A stretch of 64,000 nucleotides of DNA from Apostichopus japonicus (GCF_037975245.1 NC_092567.1:25898376-25962375); one strand, 5' to 3'; shown: positions 11,046-23,960, counted from the first letter of the stretch. The notes: generated by a model not told the origin, from the sequence alone. Translations and numbers: made by a program.

Positions 11046-12379
11046 CAGGGGCGTATCCAGGATTTTCCAATAGGGGGGCGCCAGGCATGAATGATCGCCG
11101 TCCTGGGGGATGGGTCTAAGGGGAGGGGTGTACAATTTTTGCTTTCAAAGAAGGGCTGAAATGCAAAATGGTGTCATATGCATGGGCAGCGATCCGTACT
11201 TCCGAGTGGGGGGGGGGGATATGACCTTGTTGACTATCTAAGCGCAGCGCCACCATGAGTTGGCGCGAAGCGTACAAGAAAATTTTGGGATTAACAAACC
11301 CTCTAGATGGCCGGAAACGGCGCTTCCCGAGGTTTCCAAGCGGCATATACCCAACTTTAAAATAGGGATGTCATGTCCGAAATATCTCATAATCAGGATC
11401 CAAAATACTTTTTTTTTTTAATTTCGGGTGTTATTTTGGGAAAATTGCCCCTGTCAATCTAGTTTCAGGCGCAACGTTAGAATGTTCGAGAGCTCTGTTA
11501 TATTATTCGATGAAGAAAATGGCCTCATGCAGGCTATTATAGGCCTATACACATGCAATACACAATTACACATAGTTACATTCCTAGGTACCGATTGCTA
11601 GGGCATCCAGGTGAAACGTGTATTAAGCATTACCCTGGTTACATGAGATTCTCAGCTGTTCGAGGGAACATGTACGTGTGTAGGCCTACTATAGGGCCTT
11701 TATGAATACTATGAGGGTGCATATATGTACTATATCAATACCGTGGGCGCAATAATACATTTTGTTGTTATAGGGCCAATGAAGCCTACAGTCAACTATT
11801 TTTGCTTTATAAAGACGCTTTATTTGAAAAGATCGCACTGCGTTTATGGTAGGCGAGAAATGAAGCTAAAAAAGAGCCGTACATTAACGAAGATGCATAA
11901 ATGTAGGCATGAAAATATTCTTATCCCTGGCATTTGGTGGGGGGGGGGGATATGGTGCATTACATCCCCTCCACCCATTTTCATGGGGGGATATATCCCC
12001 CCTCCACCCAGGATCGCCGCCCATGGCCATATGTGATCCATTTTTCGACCTTAATAATAGGCAACATTTCCAGTAAATATGGACACAAAATGCACAATTT
12101 AGTATGGCTGGCATGTCATTTAGTGTTTATAGTGATAATACAAACACAATTACCATCTGTTTCTAAAACTATTATGCCGCCGAACTTCGCCAGAACCTTT
12201 TTTTGGCAAACAAAAAATAAAGCATACGGGAGGGGGGGGGGTGAGCGATCACCGACATCTCACATAAAGGTCGTCATCAATTTTTTTTTTTTTTTTTTTT
12301 TGCTAAACTTTTTTTTTTTTGGTGACGGCCAATAGGGGGGCGCGCGCCTGTTGCGCCCCCCCCCCTGGATACGCCCCTG
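11046..12379. mobile_element. 1.3-kb non-autonomous transposon with CAGGGGCGTATCCAGG termini and CAAAT target duplication
   Basis: The left end CAGGGGCGTATCCAGG is matched perfectly by the reverse complement of the right end (CCTGGATACGCCCCTG). The flanks are CAAAT at 11041-11045 and 12380-12384. The core module is at about 11235-11330. Further inside are G-runs, a nested fragment around 11930-12030 and long T tracts (12280-12320). No transposase is encoded. The termini and the 5-bp duplication match the element at 2775-4992, so they form one family. Confidence 0.88.
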
Positions 12380-12867
12380 CAAATAACATTTAAACATATA
12401 TGATTAGCCTAGACCCTAGGCATATAACGTTTGCAAAACAACATTTAAAAAGTAAACTTTAATAATGATGGAAAATAAATCATAATTCTCTTCTGAATGC
12501 AAAAATGGTTAGGCTGTCATATTAGTACAGTGATGAATTTGAACAGGTGTGCAAATTTAGGACGGTTGATGATAGGCCTAACGTTACAGCCTAGGCCTAA
12601 CAATACATATGTCAAAACAATTGGCCGTGGCACTCTAAAAGGATTAATGCGGATCCCTGCCAGTGTTGCCTAAAATAACGTATCCTAGCTTAAGGCTAGG
12701 ACTGTTATGTTTTAAACTTCTTCCTTTTAGTTTTAACGTTACTGTTGAATATTCATATAGCCACTGCATAGGTTAGCCTAACCTAGGCTTTTGTTATTTC
12801 AGTACAATAATTTAATTTCGCAGAACTAGATCATACATATTTACAACTGTATATTTATTACCCTGAT
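12380..12867. other. Intergenic, TAGGCCTA-rich
   Basis: Words such as AGGCCTAACGTTAC, TAGCCTAACCTAGGC and GCCTAGGCC recur. No gene or clear repeat boundary is seen. Confidence 0.4.
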
Positions 12868-13390
12868 TCTTGCCAAATCAAGCCGAACATAAGCCGAATC
12901 ACTAAGCTTAGGATTTTCGAGTCTTTATTAAAGAGTATTTTATTGTACACTTGCGAACTGTGGGGCACAACGAAGGATATTGATTGCAAAATTGACACTC
13001 TTCAAAGGAGACTACTTCGTAATATTCTCATTAGATGGACCAATAAAAATTGGTTATCAACAAACGATAAGCTCTACTTGAAACCAACCACACACCTTGT
13101 TCATCCATAGTCGCACATATAAGATTGAGATTTTTCGGTCATGTAGCAAGACTCCAGGAGGACGCTCCAGCAAAGGTTGCTTTAAGAGAAGCATGGAGAC
13201 ATACTGATAAACCCGTAGGAAGGCCCGTGACTACCTTGCTTGCAAAATAAAGTCGCAATTTAAGGACGTTTCATTACAAATTTCGAGAAAGAAATAAACC
13301 TTGCGCAAGATCGTGATACGTGGCGGAGGTTAATCACTGAGCATGTCGGACAGACGAGTCTCAACTTACTACTACTTGCCAAATCAATTG
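12868..13390 (+). mobile_element. Non-LTR retrotransposon 3' end (broken)
   Basis: Translation gives several C-terminal LINE signatures in order: an ILLYTCELWG-like stretch, then RLRFFGHVARLQEDAP with GRPVTT, and AQDRDTWRRLITEHVG near 13300-13355. The frames are broken by stops (for example TTGCAAAATAA near 13245). The fragment ends with a short CTTACTACTACTT tail. Related scraps are at 13810-13945 and, in reverse, 30641-30753. It is long dead. Confidence 0.82.
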
Positions 13391-15284
13391 CTGTGGAACT
13401 AGAACTAACTTTTTATTGTCTGAGACTGCAGTTTCTTCTTAAATCGCTCTGTCCTAGACACGTTTGTGAATTTTTGGTATCATTGACGGTGAAATCCATC
13501 ATGTGAGGGGGGTTTCAACGTGAATACGTCGTCAATGTCACAATCGTTAGGTCTAGGCCTCAAAAATTTAGGTCTGCAAATGAGCAATTGTTTGCAATTT
13601 CCCCATGCTCTGTCTCGTGATTTTTCCAAAATCTTACACACCCTATGAATTTACCACAAGGTTTGGGAGAAGTGTTGTAAATTGTCACTTTCAACTGCTG
13701 TCGAAAAGTGCATCAACACACACATTTTTCGAGTGTTTGCTGGTGTACCCATGATCAATATACACTAGGCTAAGCCTAGACTAAATTATAGCACTGTAAA
13801 GTCCCAAGTTATCAATTGGTTATCAACGATGAGCTCTACAACGAAACCAAACAAACACCTTGGTCATCCATAGTCGCACATCAAAGATTGAGATTTTTCG
13901 GTCATGTAGCAAGACTCCAGGAGGACGCTCCAGCAAAGGTTTTTCTTCAAATTTAGATACATGAAACATGGAAACATTTTTTATTATGAATAATGTTTAT
14001 TTTTCTCATGCTTTAGTGAAGATTTTATGTTATGCACAAATCGGGACTACGAAACAACACGATAGTTACTCGATCCATAGTCTATGATATTATTGTCGAA
14101 ATAAGGTAAAATTTCTAGCTGTTAAACTTTTGGCCCAACTCCAAACGCCTGCTGTAGAAAGAAACCTCCTACAGTCAAAAATGGGTATTTCTAACATAAA
14201 CATTCATATCAATTCACTAGAGGAAGTCAGTTGATATAACATCCCCTTACATTCTGCAAATTTAGCTATCAAATCCATCATTTGGAATTCAGCCAACTAA
14301 ATCCCACCTCCTCTTGCCGATCATTCAGAATCCTCCAACTACGTCCCTGAGCATGGGTTGTTTACGAGCGATCTCCTTTGTAATGTTAATTTCGCGGTCC
14401 AAAGTGATTGTGGTTCAATTTGCTTATTGTGTACCGCAACATTAAGTTCACACATCGCGTGACCTTTCGATGAGCCCGGATAACATACATATGATAAATG
14501 TGGTGTTGGCTTTCGCATTTATATCGAGCAGACTTCTTGTATGTTACATACACAGTGCGAAGGTAAGACAGAATACCACTCCCAATATGGCTGTCATCGA
14601 TGTCGGTATGTAAAGGGATCAGATTCACTACGTACCTTTGAGAAGTCAACCAGGCAGACATTTTAGTGTAAAACGACGAGTCGCGTTTTCTTTTTTTGTT
14701 GAGGTAAGTTATCCATGACTACAGAATTAGGCTACATTATTTGTGCATGTATGGTGAAGTGGGGGAGGGGGCAAGTTGGGTGCAGATTGGGGAGGGGCTT
14801 AGGAAGTTAAAATTGAGTTGAAGGGAGCCTGGGAACAAAGTATAACGACCGTTTCTCACAAGTAAAGATGCCTTTATTCAGCTTGTGTGGATATTAGGTA
14901 ACTGTATAGGCTACCAGGCCTGACAAGAGTGGGACAAGGAAAAGGGAGTACATCCGTGTGTCACTGACCCCCACCCCCCCCCCCCCCTTCTCCCCACTCT
15001 AATTAATCGCCTTGGTCTCTGTAGCGTTTCACAGGACTCTCCATTACTCTTGATACGGGTTGTTAATGTAAGAATCTCCATGCAAGGCGCACCGTGAGAA
15101 CTAATCGTTTTACATATTTCTTTATCAGCTACCGTGGTTCGATGTTTGCAAACGAACATAATCTTACAGTACTTAGTATGGTTAGAGAAATGGTGTCAAG
15201 TGGCTGTGCGACGTTGCTGTAACTTATAGTTATTAGTAAACGACGGCAAGGGTTATTACGCTCACTTTGTCACTGTCGACATTA
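13391..15284. other. Intergenic; one small LINE scrap
   Basis: A roughly 135-bp piece at 13810-13945 repeats the TTTTTCGGTCATGTAGCAAG section of the LINE at 12868-13390. The rest has no supported gene. A C-run lies near 14968-14987. Confidence 0.55.
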
Positions 15285-15596
15285 ATGATGTTAAACTAAA
15301 ATACCATGTATGTCAGAGACAATATCATCATATTAGACCTTGTGGATATCAGCATGTCACACAACTTTATACGTACTATTCGAACATTATAACATGCTGA
15401 TATGTTTCCTGCTTAATTGATATACTGGTATTTTCTCGTGACATTGTGAAACATATGGTGTTCCGTACGTAACCACAGTTTCTAGACTTAAGATAGGAAC
15501 AAACAGGCCTATAAATGCCTAACACTGAACTACATGTATGTGGTGGTAGACCAAACTATACACTTGCAAATAGAAACCGCCACAAGTAGGAACATA
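15285..15596 (+). repeat. Segmental duplication, copy 2, piece a
   Basis: This matches 2310-2614 in the same order, through GTCACACAACTTTATACGTA, TGTGAAACATATGGTGTTCC and TAGAAACCGCCACAAGTAGG. It breaks off at GTAGGAACA, after which about 7.1 kb of transposon-rich DNA precedes the next matching base at 22687. Confidence 0.88.
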
Positions 15597-18405
15597 TATA
15601 AATGTATATATATACAAAATAAAGATATAATGAAAGTCGTACCGTATTGTAAGCTAAATAAGTTCATTACTTCATTCAATTGCTGCACACAAGTCAAAGC
15701 ATTGAATTGTACATCGTCCGTCTTTCAACATGTTAACTGGTCAAAAATAACACAAACCTCGGGAAAAATAAGTACAATCATTGAACAATGACCTACCGGA
15801 TCGGATGCAGTCACACAATTGTTCTTGTCTTGTCTAAAGATGGCATAAAGTCTTTGAATAGAAATTTGTGTGATAGTTGTATGCATAGACGTCGGAGACG
15901 GGACTGGGGCTGCAGCCCCCATAAAGTAGTAAATTCTGGAAAAAAAATTGCAATTGTTTGGCAGTATATTACTAAGGTTAAGTAGATTAGGCTCAGACCA
16001 AAACCGCCACAATTTGTAAAAAAGGTCGCTTATTTCAATGATTAGAAGACCCACATTAAGAAGTTGATACCGGCACATCCCGGCAAGACAGAAGTTCTGA
16101 AAATGGTACAACCTTATATTTTCAGTGTTGACTCTGAGGTTTTTCAGAATATCTGCATTTACTTCATCTATCGAGCAACGTATTCACCCTAAGATGAGAC
16201 TGTTATACTGATCTGAATAATATTTAAGTAAATTTTTTTTTTTGTATGTTTCTCATATGGCCTTAGGCTTGCAGATAATACTGTGGAAACATTGAATAAT
16301 GTAGCCGCTAAAAACATGTTTCGGTCCACATTTTCAAGAAACTGATCTAGGTTGGTAGGAGTGTTGTATAGAATCAAATCACATTGTGAAATTTCTAAAA
16401 TGTGTTCGCACTTCATTCTTTCTGCTCACAAAGATCAAATTGCACTTTCTCATTGAAATATTAGATATTTTCCGTTCATTTTGCATTTTGTTCATGTATT
16501 ATTTTGTAGATAACTTTTTAATGCATTATATACAACCCATGGTCCTTGTTTTTCCAAAAGATTTGGATCGAGAAATTGTCCGGCCCAAAGAGCCACAAAC
16601 TCAGGTTCAATCTGGTTTATCCTACCCAGTAAACATTATTAATAACCAGTGCTGTACAGAAGCGAAAAATAGAAGCCATTGATTTCTAAATGAAAAAAGG
16701 GTAGGCGCCAGCTTTTACAACTGGTCTGATAACCATTATCAGTGTTGCAATTCAAACTTTAAAAAGGTGAAAAGTAGACCGTTATGAAATCAAATATTCG
16801 TGATGTCGTAATCCGCTATCGAACATAAACCAACCACTAACCAGTGATTTACTGTGATGCTGAAACGTGTGTCCCCGGGACGCTTCTGCTCGGAAAAGTT
16901 TGAATCCGGCAGATAAAAACTTGCGTCCGCTCATACACTCCTGTGATAAAAAACTCAAGCCAAATAGCTGTTATATGACCTTGATGTATCTTGAAGTCAA
17001 GTAGAACATAACCTGTCATTACTGTCACTTATAGACTAATTAGTATGGTAGAGGTCTATATACACACAAACAATGAATTAAAGTGAAAATTAGCTGTAGT
17101 ACATACCAAGAAAATGTATAAATTAGAATGTTCCCCAAAGCTGATGTTTATCCTGTTCTGGTAGACTTAGCCTAGTAAGGTAAGTTATAAAATTTCCTAT
17201 GTACCGTATAGGCAAAAAAAAAAAAGCTAAACTCCGATTATGATTAGCTGATCTCTGAGGACTCGGAAAATGGCATCCATCCCCTAAAACATGTTTTCTG
17301 ACTATGAAGCCACAACTCTTCACATTTGAAATTAGACGGTCGTGATGATTTTCTGTAAAATCTACATATTAGTGGACGTTATTTAAAAACAAAAGATATT
17401 AGTTGTGATGTAATCCCAAAGCCATTAAGTAAATTTCCCAACATTTCGGCCCGTACAGACGGTGCACAGTTCTCGGTTAACCGGTTTCAATAACGTGAGC
17501 GGATGAGAGCCATTCAAAGGCGTTTCTAAATAAAGGGAATGGCAGATTGGACGTCAGTCTATGGATTTACTCCCCTTCATGCATGATCCGTCTTTAATGC
17601 ACATTTTTACAGTCCAGGTAGCCTACTGTGTATAGATGCGACAAGCATGTTCTAACCTTTATGCCATACTTTGTTTCTACTGGGGAGAGGGCGGTCGTAA
17701 TAATTTTCGTGATCGTAATATTACCAATGGTATCCTTGTAGGGGAAAAAATAACACAACTGTAAAATAAGATAATTGAGATTTTTTTTTCTTTCTTCATA
17801 TATTGGTCAAGTTCCCAGGATATGGAAACAAAGCAAGAGAATATTGAATTAATAACTTCATGAATAAACCGAAATTGCAATAAAACCAGGCATATAATAT
17901 ACTATACTTTGACATGACATTTCCAGTGCAACCGACACCGGGGTGGGGGCTAAAGGCATGGCCGCCAATAATTTTCAAAGCAACGATTTTCAAATAGACC
18001 TTTCTTAACATGTAATTTTGGCAACTTTTGTCCCCACCGCATTCTGTCTTACCCCCCCCCAATAAGAGACCCGTATTGGGGATCTGATTCGCAAATTAAA
18101 GAAGGAATTCAAAATTCTACTTCTTGAACGTATCAAGCGATGTAGAAAATATGACAATAATCTGATTTTATATTTCCATGTATTAGGAATCAATCTTTAA
18201 AACAAGTGGAATTGAAAGAGTATAATTTCTTTCTTGCTTGCGGGATCCTTAGGTTTTTATCCACCGACTTCAAACAACCGAATAAATATTTTATCACGGT
18301 GCCAACATAATCCTGCTAAAACTTTTAACCCCGATCTTCATTTTCATTATCGCGCAAAGAAAAACGCTTATGTGCATTCGTTCGCTATAAACAGTGGAAA
18401 AATAC
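15597..18405. other. Inserted, mostly unclassified DNA inside copy 2
   Basis: This has no counterpart in copy 1. A transposon-end-like GACGTCGGAGACGGG followed by GGCTGCAGCCCCC lies at about 15889-15922. A GGGGTGGGGGCT / ACCCCCCCC pair flanks a fragment at about 17938-18060. No gene or transposase is recognised. Confidence 0.45.
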
Positions 18406-18747
18406 TTAAAAATATATACAGCCTCTGAAAAAGTTAATTTTCCGTTGCTTGCAAGTGAAGTTTTATGCTTGTCGCTACAAAATGCAGACAGTAATGAAAC
18501 GTGATACCTTGTTTTCTTTAGCTGGATCTGAGATGTCCATCGGTGTATTGTTTGTAGTTGCTGTGGGTATTGACCGCAGCTGTATGTACTGACTGTACAC
18601 TAGTGTCTAGTGTCGAAGGTAGTAAGCTGTGTGCGTATTTTCTGGGATCGATGGTGGTGTCTAACACTTCTGTTACACCTCATTCGAAACTAGGTCAGAT
18701 TACCGGCATTAGACGTTTATTTTTTTGCGATTCTTCACACCTTTTAA
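18406..18747 (+). mobile_element. TTAA-flanked MITE, copy A
   Basis: One of four copies (others at 26574-26942 in reverse, 47933-48300 and 54058-54402). They share GTTGCTTGCAAGTGA, GACAGTAATGAAACGTGAT, ATTGACCGCAGCTGTATGTA and TGGGATCGATGGTGGTGT. The right end reads ATTCTTCACACCTTTTAA. The left end is degraded, and TTAA at 18406-18409 is the best boundary. The interior encodes nothing. Confidence 0.8.
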
Positions 18748-19087
18748 AGGATGTGAGACTAAAACAAACTGAATGACAGTCCACTTAAATCTAATAAACT
18801 ACAATTCATTGTACGCCAAACCCACAGGTTTTTCAAGAGTCCAAAATCGGCAATTTTTATGTTTTATTTCGAAACGGACGATTTTGGAATCGGTTGCTAC
18901 CACAGTTACTAAAGGCTAAAACCATAACGCACGGCCCTAGCATATAATGCAATTACATAAGCCTACCCACAGATCTTACTAAGTCTTTAGACCTAACATT
19001 AAATGCCCTCTATGTTGGATTAGCCTCAAATACGACATCAGTAGTAAACAGTGACTAGCAAGATCGGTCGCTCATCCAGTTGAAGGG

Positions 19088-21544
19088 CAGGCGCGTAGCC
19101 AAGGGGGGAGGGGGCAACCGCCGCCCCCCGAGCATTTTTTTTACGTTTTTATGATATCGCTAGTAATTTCAAATAGATGATGCTTAGATGCAACTTGCAA
19201 GGCCTGCATGGGAAGTGTCATTCCCAGCGATCTGGAAGGCATTTTCGGCCAAAATTTTCTTGTACGCTTCGCGCCAACTTATGGTGGCGCTACGCTTAGA
19301 TAGTTTCTATGGAACGCGGAAAGGGTTAACATGAGGCGACGTCCACTTAGAAATGGTCGTTCACCCAGAAACTGTTCACTTAGAGATCGCCGCTCAAATG
19401 CTAGCAGCCGTCCACTTAGAAATTGCCGTGAGGCGCAGTCCACTCAGAGATGGTCGTTTACTCAGAGACCGTCTACTCAGAGATCGTAGCTCAAATGCAA
19501 CAGCCGCCCATTTTGAAATCGCCGTTGAAGTATACAGAAACCGTACATTCAGAAATGGCCGTTGACTCAGAGATCGTCCACTTACAAATCGCCGGTCGAT
19601 GATGAGCGGCGCCTACTTAGAATTCGTCCTCCCTTTACAATGGCTACATACGTATGCATTAAGTGGGCGTGGATTATTTGCCGGCTGTGCTCCCGCCCAG
19701 TAACGTACACCGGGCTATTACAATAGAACGCTGTTGTTTCCGCCTCATTCAAGTCGTCCCTGCGGCGCCCCTCCCTTTTTCAGGAGAGTAATTTCGTCTC
19801 GGTACACCGAAGACCACGTGCAATGAAAGTATCCAAAATCCAAAAGAAATAAGATTGAAGAAATAATCCACACGTTGGGGTCGAAAATGCCGAAGAAGTT
19901 TCCTGTAACTTCGAAAGGGAAGAGGCAACTCAAAGACAAACAGAAATAACTAATTTGGAGAGTAGTAACATCCGTCGCTATGCCCAGTTTTTTTTTCTTT
20001 CATTGGTCTACTCAATTTGACCGAGGTTTGACCTTCCATGTGCTCAGCATTTGTCAAAATAAAAGAAAGTGATGACTTAACATGCATGCCATCAGTAACT
20101 GAGCATCAAATTTAACAAATTCTTGGCAATAGAAAAATGTGATGTATATCATGATGACCATAGATGATCATAACTGTTACACCTGGTAACTACAAATGTT
20201 AACATTTAATGTTTAATTTACAATATACTAGATTAATAAATTGTAACTTTGAAATACTATAGGCGTTACACCATAGTAATTCCACTAGCTGTTAAAAAAT
20301 TACAAAACATTGTTAACACTTAATGATCCCTTATTATGAATTAGTAAATTCAGTGTTACCAAGTAACGTTCATGACAAATTTAATAGTATATCATTAAAA
20401 CAAATAAATTGTATTAACAAATCAATAATCATTTTAAGAAATTACAATTCGTATGAAATAAAAATTTGTATTAATTGCATTTTAAAAATTCTTCATGTGG
20501 TACTTATTAATACGACATTAATTGTTACAAATTAATAATTCATCATTATGAAGTAATAACTCATTTTTAACAAGTAATATTTCACTAAAACATACAAGTA
20601 TTTCATTACAGCAAAATTATAATTCGTACTAACAAATCAATAATTTTTACAAATCACGTATTATTAATTAAAAATACTAATGGGCTTAATTGTACGTCGT
20701 CTCAACATGCACAAAGTCCCGAAGATTGAGAACGAACCGATACTGAATAAAATGGATCAAAACAACTGAGTATGAGGGTCAAGTCTAGTATAAGGGATTG
20801 GCCGCAAGCTGAGGAATACCAGCACCGTACTCATACACTCATCATACTAACGTTAGGTTTGTATTGCAAAATATTCATCTTTTTCTCCAGAGGCCTAAAG
20901 AAGCATGCCTCCTTTTATAACAGTTGATTCACTGTAATCAAGCAAATCTGCCGTTCTTCTGTTGTTGAAACCGATTTTCACAAACTCCTCGAGTTGTTTA
21001 CCATCGTTTTGATCTATTTTAATTTGAAAGTTCGATGAACGAGTACGAGTACGAGTGCGAACGGTCGAAGCACCTCGACTCTGTGGTTGAAAAGTTCACG
21101 CCCCGCCTACGATATAAATATGCAAGTTTGGCTGTCAATTAAATGGACGATCTCTGAGTGAACGCTCTCTAAATGGACGATTTCTGAATCACGACCATTT
21201 CTCAGTTGCGACGGTTTTTAAGTCAACGGCCATTTCTGAATGGACGGTTCCCGAAAAGTTTGGTGTTTGCACGGCAATCTCTGATTAGACGGTCTGTGTA
21301 TCAACGGCCAACTCTAAGTGGACGGCGCCTCACGTTAAACGGTTATACCAAAATGGACGGCTGCTGTATTTGAGCGGGGATCTCTAAGTGGACGGTTTCT
21401 GAGCGAACGACCATTTCTGCGTGGACGGCGGCTCACGATGACCCTTCCGCGTTCCTTAAGTTTCCGATACCGAATCTACGGCTCTCATCATTTGCCCACA
21501 GGTTCGCCCCTCCCTAGACAAATTCCTCGCAGGCTACGCGCCTG
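19088..21544. mobile_element. 2.5-kb hAT-like non-autonomous element with 8-bp TSD and subterminal inverted repeat arrays
   Basis: The left end is CAGGCGCGTAGCCAAG. The right end in reverse is CAGGCGCGTAGCCTGC. TTGAAGGG flanks both sides (19080-19087 and 21545-21552), giving an 8-bp duplication as expected for hAT elements. The core module lies at 19195-19305. Arrays of short units (CACTTAGAAATGGTCGTTC type) occupy about 19335-19620 and, in opposite orientation, about 21140-21435. They would let the element fold into a long imperfect hairpin. The centre (20090-20680) is very AT-rich. No transposase is seen. Confidence 0.9.
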
Positions 21545-22686
21545 TTGAAGGGTTTGTAAGAAATTATCATTTGGATTAATAACATGTAATGGTATATAAT
21601 GGTACAAATTGGTCTGAAATTTGATACCGTATACTGTTCATGTGCAATAATTGAACGTTCCGGCGAAGTGTTGTACGGAGTAGTAAGAACCAAATTAGTA
21701 CAACACATGTGGCAACGGCAAACCACAGGAAAATGTTAACAGCTGATATGACTTTTTCACGCCTACGCAGTTTATTACTCTCGCAAGCGGACTTGATACG
21801 AAACTCACTCGTTCTTAAATGTGAACGCGTCAATGTTATATTAATTGATAATCCTCCTCGCAGACTTAATATCAATAATAGCCCTTGCGTTCTTAAATGT
21901 GAACAAGGCCTAAGGCCAAGTGATTGTTCACTGCGGGAGGCAGGGATTGAATAAACATTTTGGTGGAAGTGGGTCCAACCTAATTGGCTTTTCCGAAGTA
22001 AATCTGCCACAATCAGCGGAAAACATAAAATTGCTTGTGGGAAATGTGCAAAACTTTAGTATCAATCGAAAGCGTTGCCGTGGGCGTTCTCAGGGCAGTA
22101 CAGCAAAATAGATTCGGGAAAATACCTTTGTGAAAAAGAAAGGTACACTAGGCTGTTCATACAAGGGTTTTAACAAGCCTAAAGCGCACCTTATTTGGTT
22201 AACACCTTGGCACCTCGTTCGCCAGCAGGCTCACTGCACATACTACATCTAAGTTCTACCACCCAAATAAGCTATAAACAAAGTTTCAAACTTACATCTT
22301 CTGTCGCTGCTACAGCTATACAACGTAATACATACACACGTCTCATAGGCATATCGCTCAGACACTGTGTATGCATAGGCCTATATTGTGTGTGTTAGAT
22401 GGAACACGTATCGCGTGCTTGTGGCATAGCCAGCCAAATGAACCATTTTGGACAGCGCATGCGGTACAAAGCCATGTGTACAGAAATCACAAAATTCCTG
22501 TCGACTGACTGAAATCGCGATCTTTAAGAATTTTACATAGGGAGGAATATAAGAGTTGTAACAAATTATGACCCAGTGTGCGTAAGTGGTTTAAAAACTG
22601 TGCACATGTGGGCGGGGGGCATTTGATATTGTGGCCCCCTATCTCAAAAAGTGGGGGAGACATGTCTCCACCAGGATTGACGCCCA
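21545..22686. other. Inserted DNA inside copy 2, no supported gene
   Basis: The right part ends in a transposon-like terminus. A G-rich stretch, GGAGACATGTCTCC and GGATTGACGCCCATG lie at about 22610-22687, directly beside the resumption of the duplicated sequence. The matching left terminus was not located. The open frames here are overlapping shadows with no family resemblance. Confidence 0.45.
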
Positions 22687-23248
22687 TGCAACGAAAGATC
22701 TTTCAGAAACATGACTTGGGTAAATAGCTGTGTCATTTCCTCAGATCGTATAAATAATGTGAAGGCTACTCAGGCGCGTAGCCAAAGGGGGGGCGAAGGG
22801 GGCAGCCGCCCCCCCCCTTGAGCATATTTTTAATTTTTTTTTTTAATTTTTATATGATATCGCTAGTATTTTCAAAAGAGAAAATGCTAAGATGCAACTT
22901 ACAAGGCCTGGAAAGTGCCATTTCCAGCGATCTGGGAGGCATTTACAGCCAAAATTTTCTTGTACGCTTCGCGCCAACATGGTGGCGCTACGCTTAGATA
23001 GTTTGCAATGCCGAATCTACCGTTTCGCCCCTCCCTTGGCAAATTCCTGGTTACGCGCCTGAGGCTACTTAGCCTAACGCTGGTTTCGAGTTGCTGTGGC
23101 TTGCTGTATAATCGACACAGACTTGTCAACTCTTCACTATGCTATTGACATTAAGTCTTAACTATAGACTGTTGGTAGCAATACAAAGCCTGCTTATAGC
23201 TTAGCCTCCTGTTAGCACTGTTAATCTAAGATAATGGAAGGTCCCAAG
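22687..23248 (+). repeat. Segmental duplication, copy 2, pieces b and c (split by a MITE)
   Basis: Bases 22687-22770 match 2614-2695, and 23062-23248 match 2688-2774 followed by 4993-5097. Joined, they show the ancestral sequence without either transposon. The match to copy 1 ends at GATAATGGAAGGTC. After that, 12.9 kb of inserted DNA precedes the next matching base near 36134. Confidence 0.9.
22771..23061. mobile_element. Complete 291-bp hAT-like MITE
   Basis: The left end is CAGGCGCGTAGCCAAAGG. The right end in reverse is CAGGCGCGTAACCAGG. AGGCTACT flanks both sides (22763-22770 and 23062-23069). Copy 1 of the segmental duplication has one AGGCTACT at 2688-2695 with nothing inserted, a clean empty site. 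The core module, in reverse, lies at about 22905-23002. Confidence 0.93.
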
Positions 23249-23960
23249 CAAACACAAAATTGGTTTAAAATATCAGGAAAATATTTGAACAGATGTTACG
23301 ATAACGTTATAAATAATGTTATTAAACGATGAATGTTGAGACGCTAGAATATCTGGATAACGTTTTCACAACGTTTTATATAACATTATTTCGATGTCAC
23401 CACCACGTTTTTAAGATGTTGCAGGAAATGTTGTAAAGACGTTGTAATAACATTGTGAGAAATATTATGATAACGTTATAAAAACATCGCTAGAATAGCA
23501 GGATAACGTTTTGACAACGTTTTATAAAACGTTATTTCAATGTCACCACAACGACGTTGCAGAAAATGTTGTAAGGACGTTATAACAACATTTTGACAAA
23601 TGTTATGATAACTTTATTAAATGACGCTATAAATACATTAAATGTTGAGTCGCTAGAATAACAGGATAACGTTTTATACAACGTTTTATACAACGTTATT
23701 TCGTTGTCAGCACAACGTTTGCAAAATGTTGCAGAAAATGTTGTAAAGACATAATAACATTTTTACAAATGTTATGACAAAGTTATAAAATAATGTTATT
23801 AAAACATTAAATGTTGAGTCGCTAGAATAGCAGGTTAACATTTTCACGTTTTATAACATTATTTCGATATCAGCACAATGTTTTAAAATGTTTCAGAAAA
23901 AGTTGTAAAGACGTTATAGTAATATTTTAACAAATGTTATAACGTTATAGAAAATGTCAT
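23249..23960. repeat. AACGTT/ATAACGTTAT-rich tandem repeat, about 150-170-bp period
   Basis: The landmark GTTGAGTCGCTAGAATA recurs near 23333 (variant), 23485 (partial), 23643 and 23813. Between these are palindromic words such as GATAACGTTATAA, AACGTTTTATA and ACAACGTT. Four or five diverged units are present. The array starts exactly where the segmental duplication is interrupted, so it is part of the inserted block, possibly the interior of a DNA transposon. Confidence 0.85.

Noticed and set aside
15725-16111. 128-codon - strand frame
   Set aside because: Mixed composition, overlaps other shadow frames, no domain resemblance and no splice-site support.
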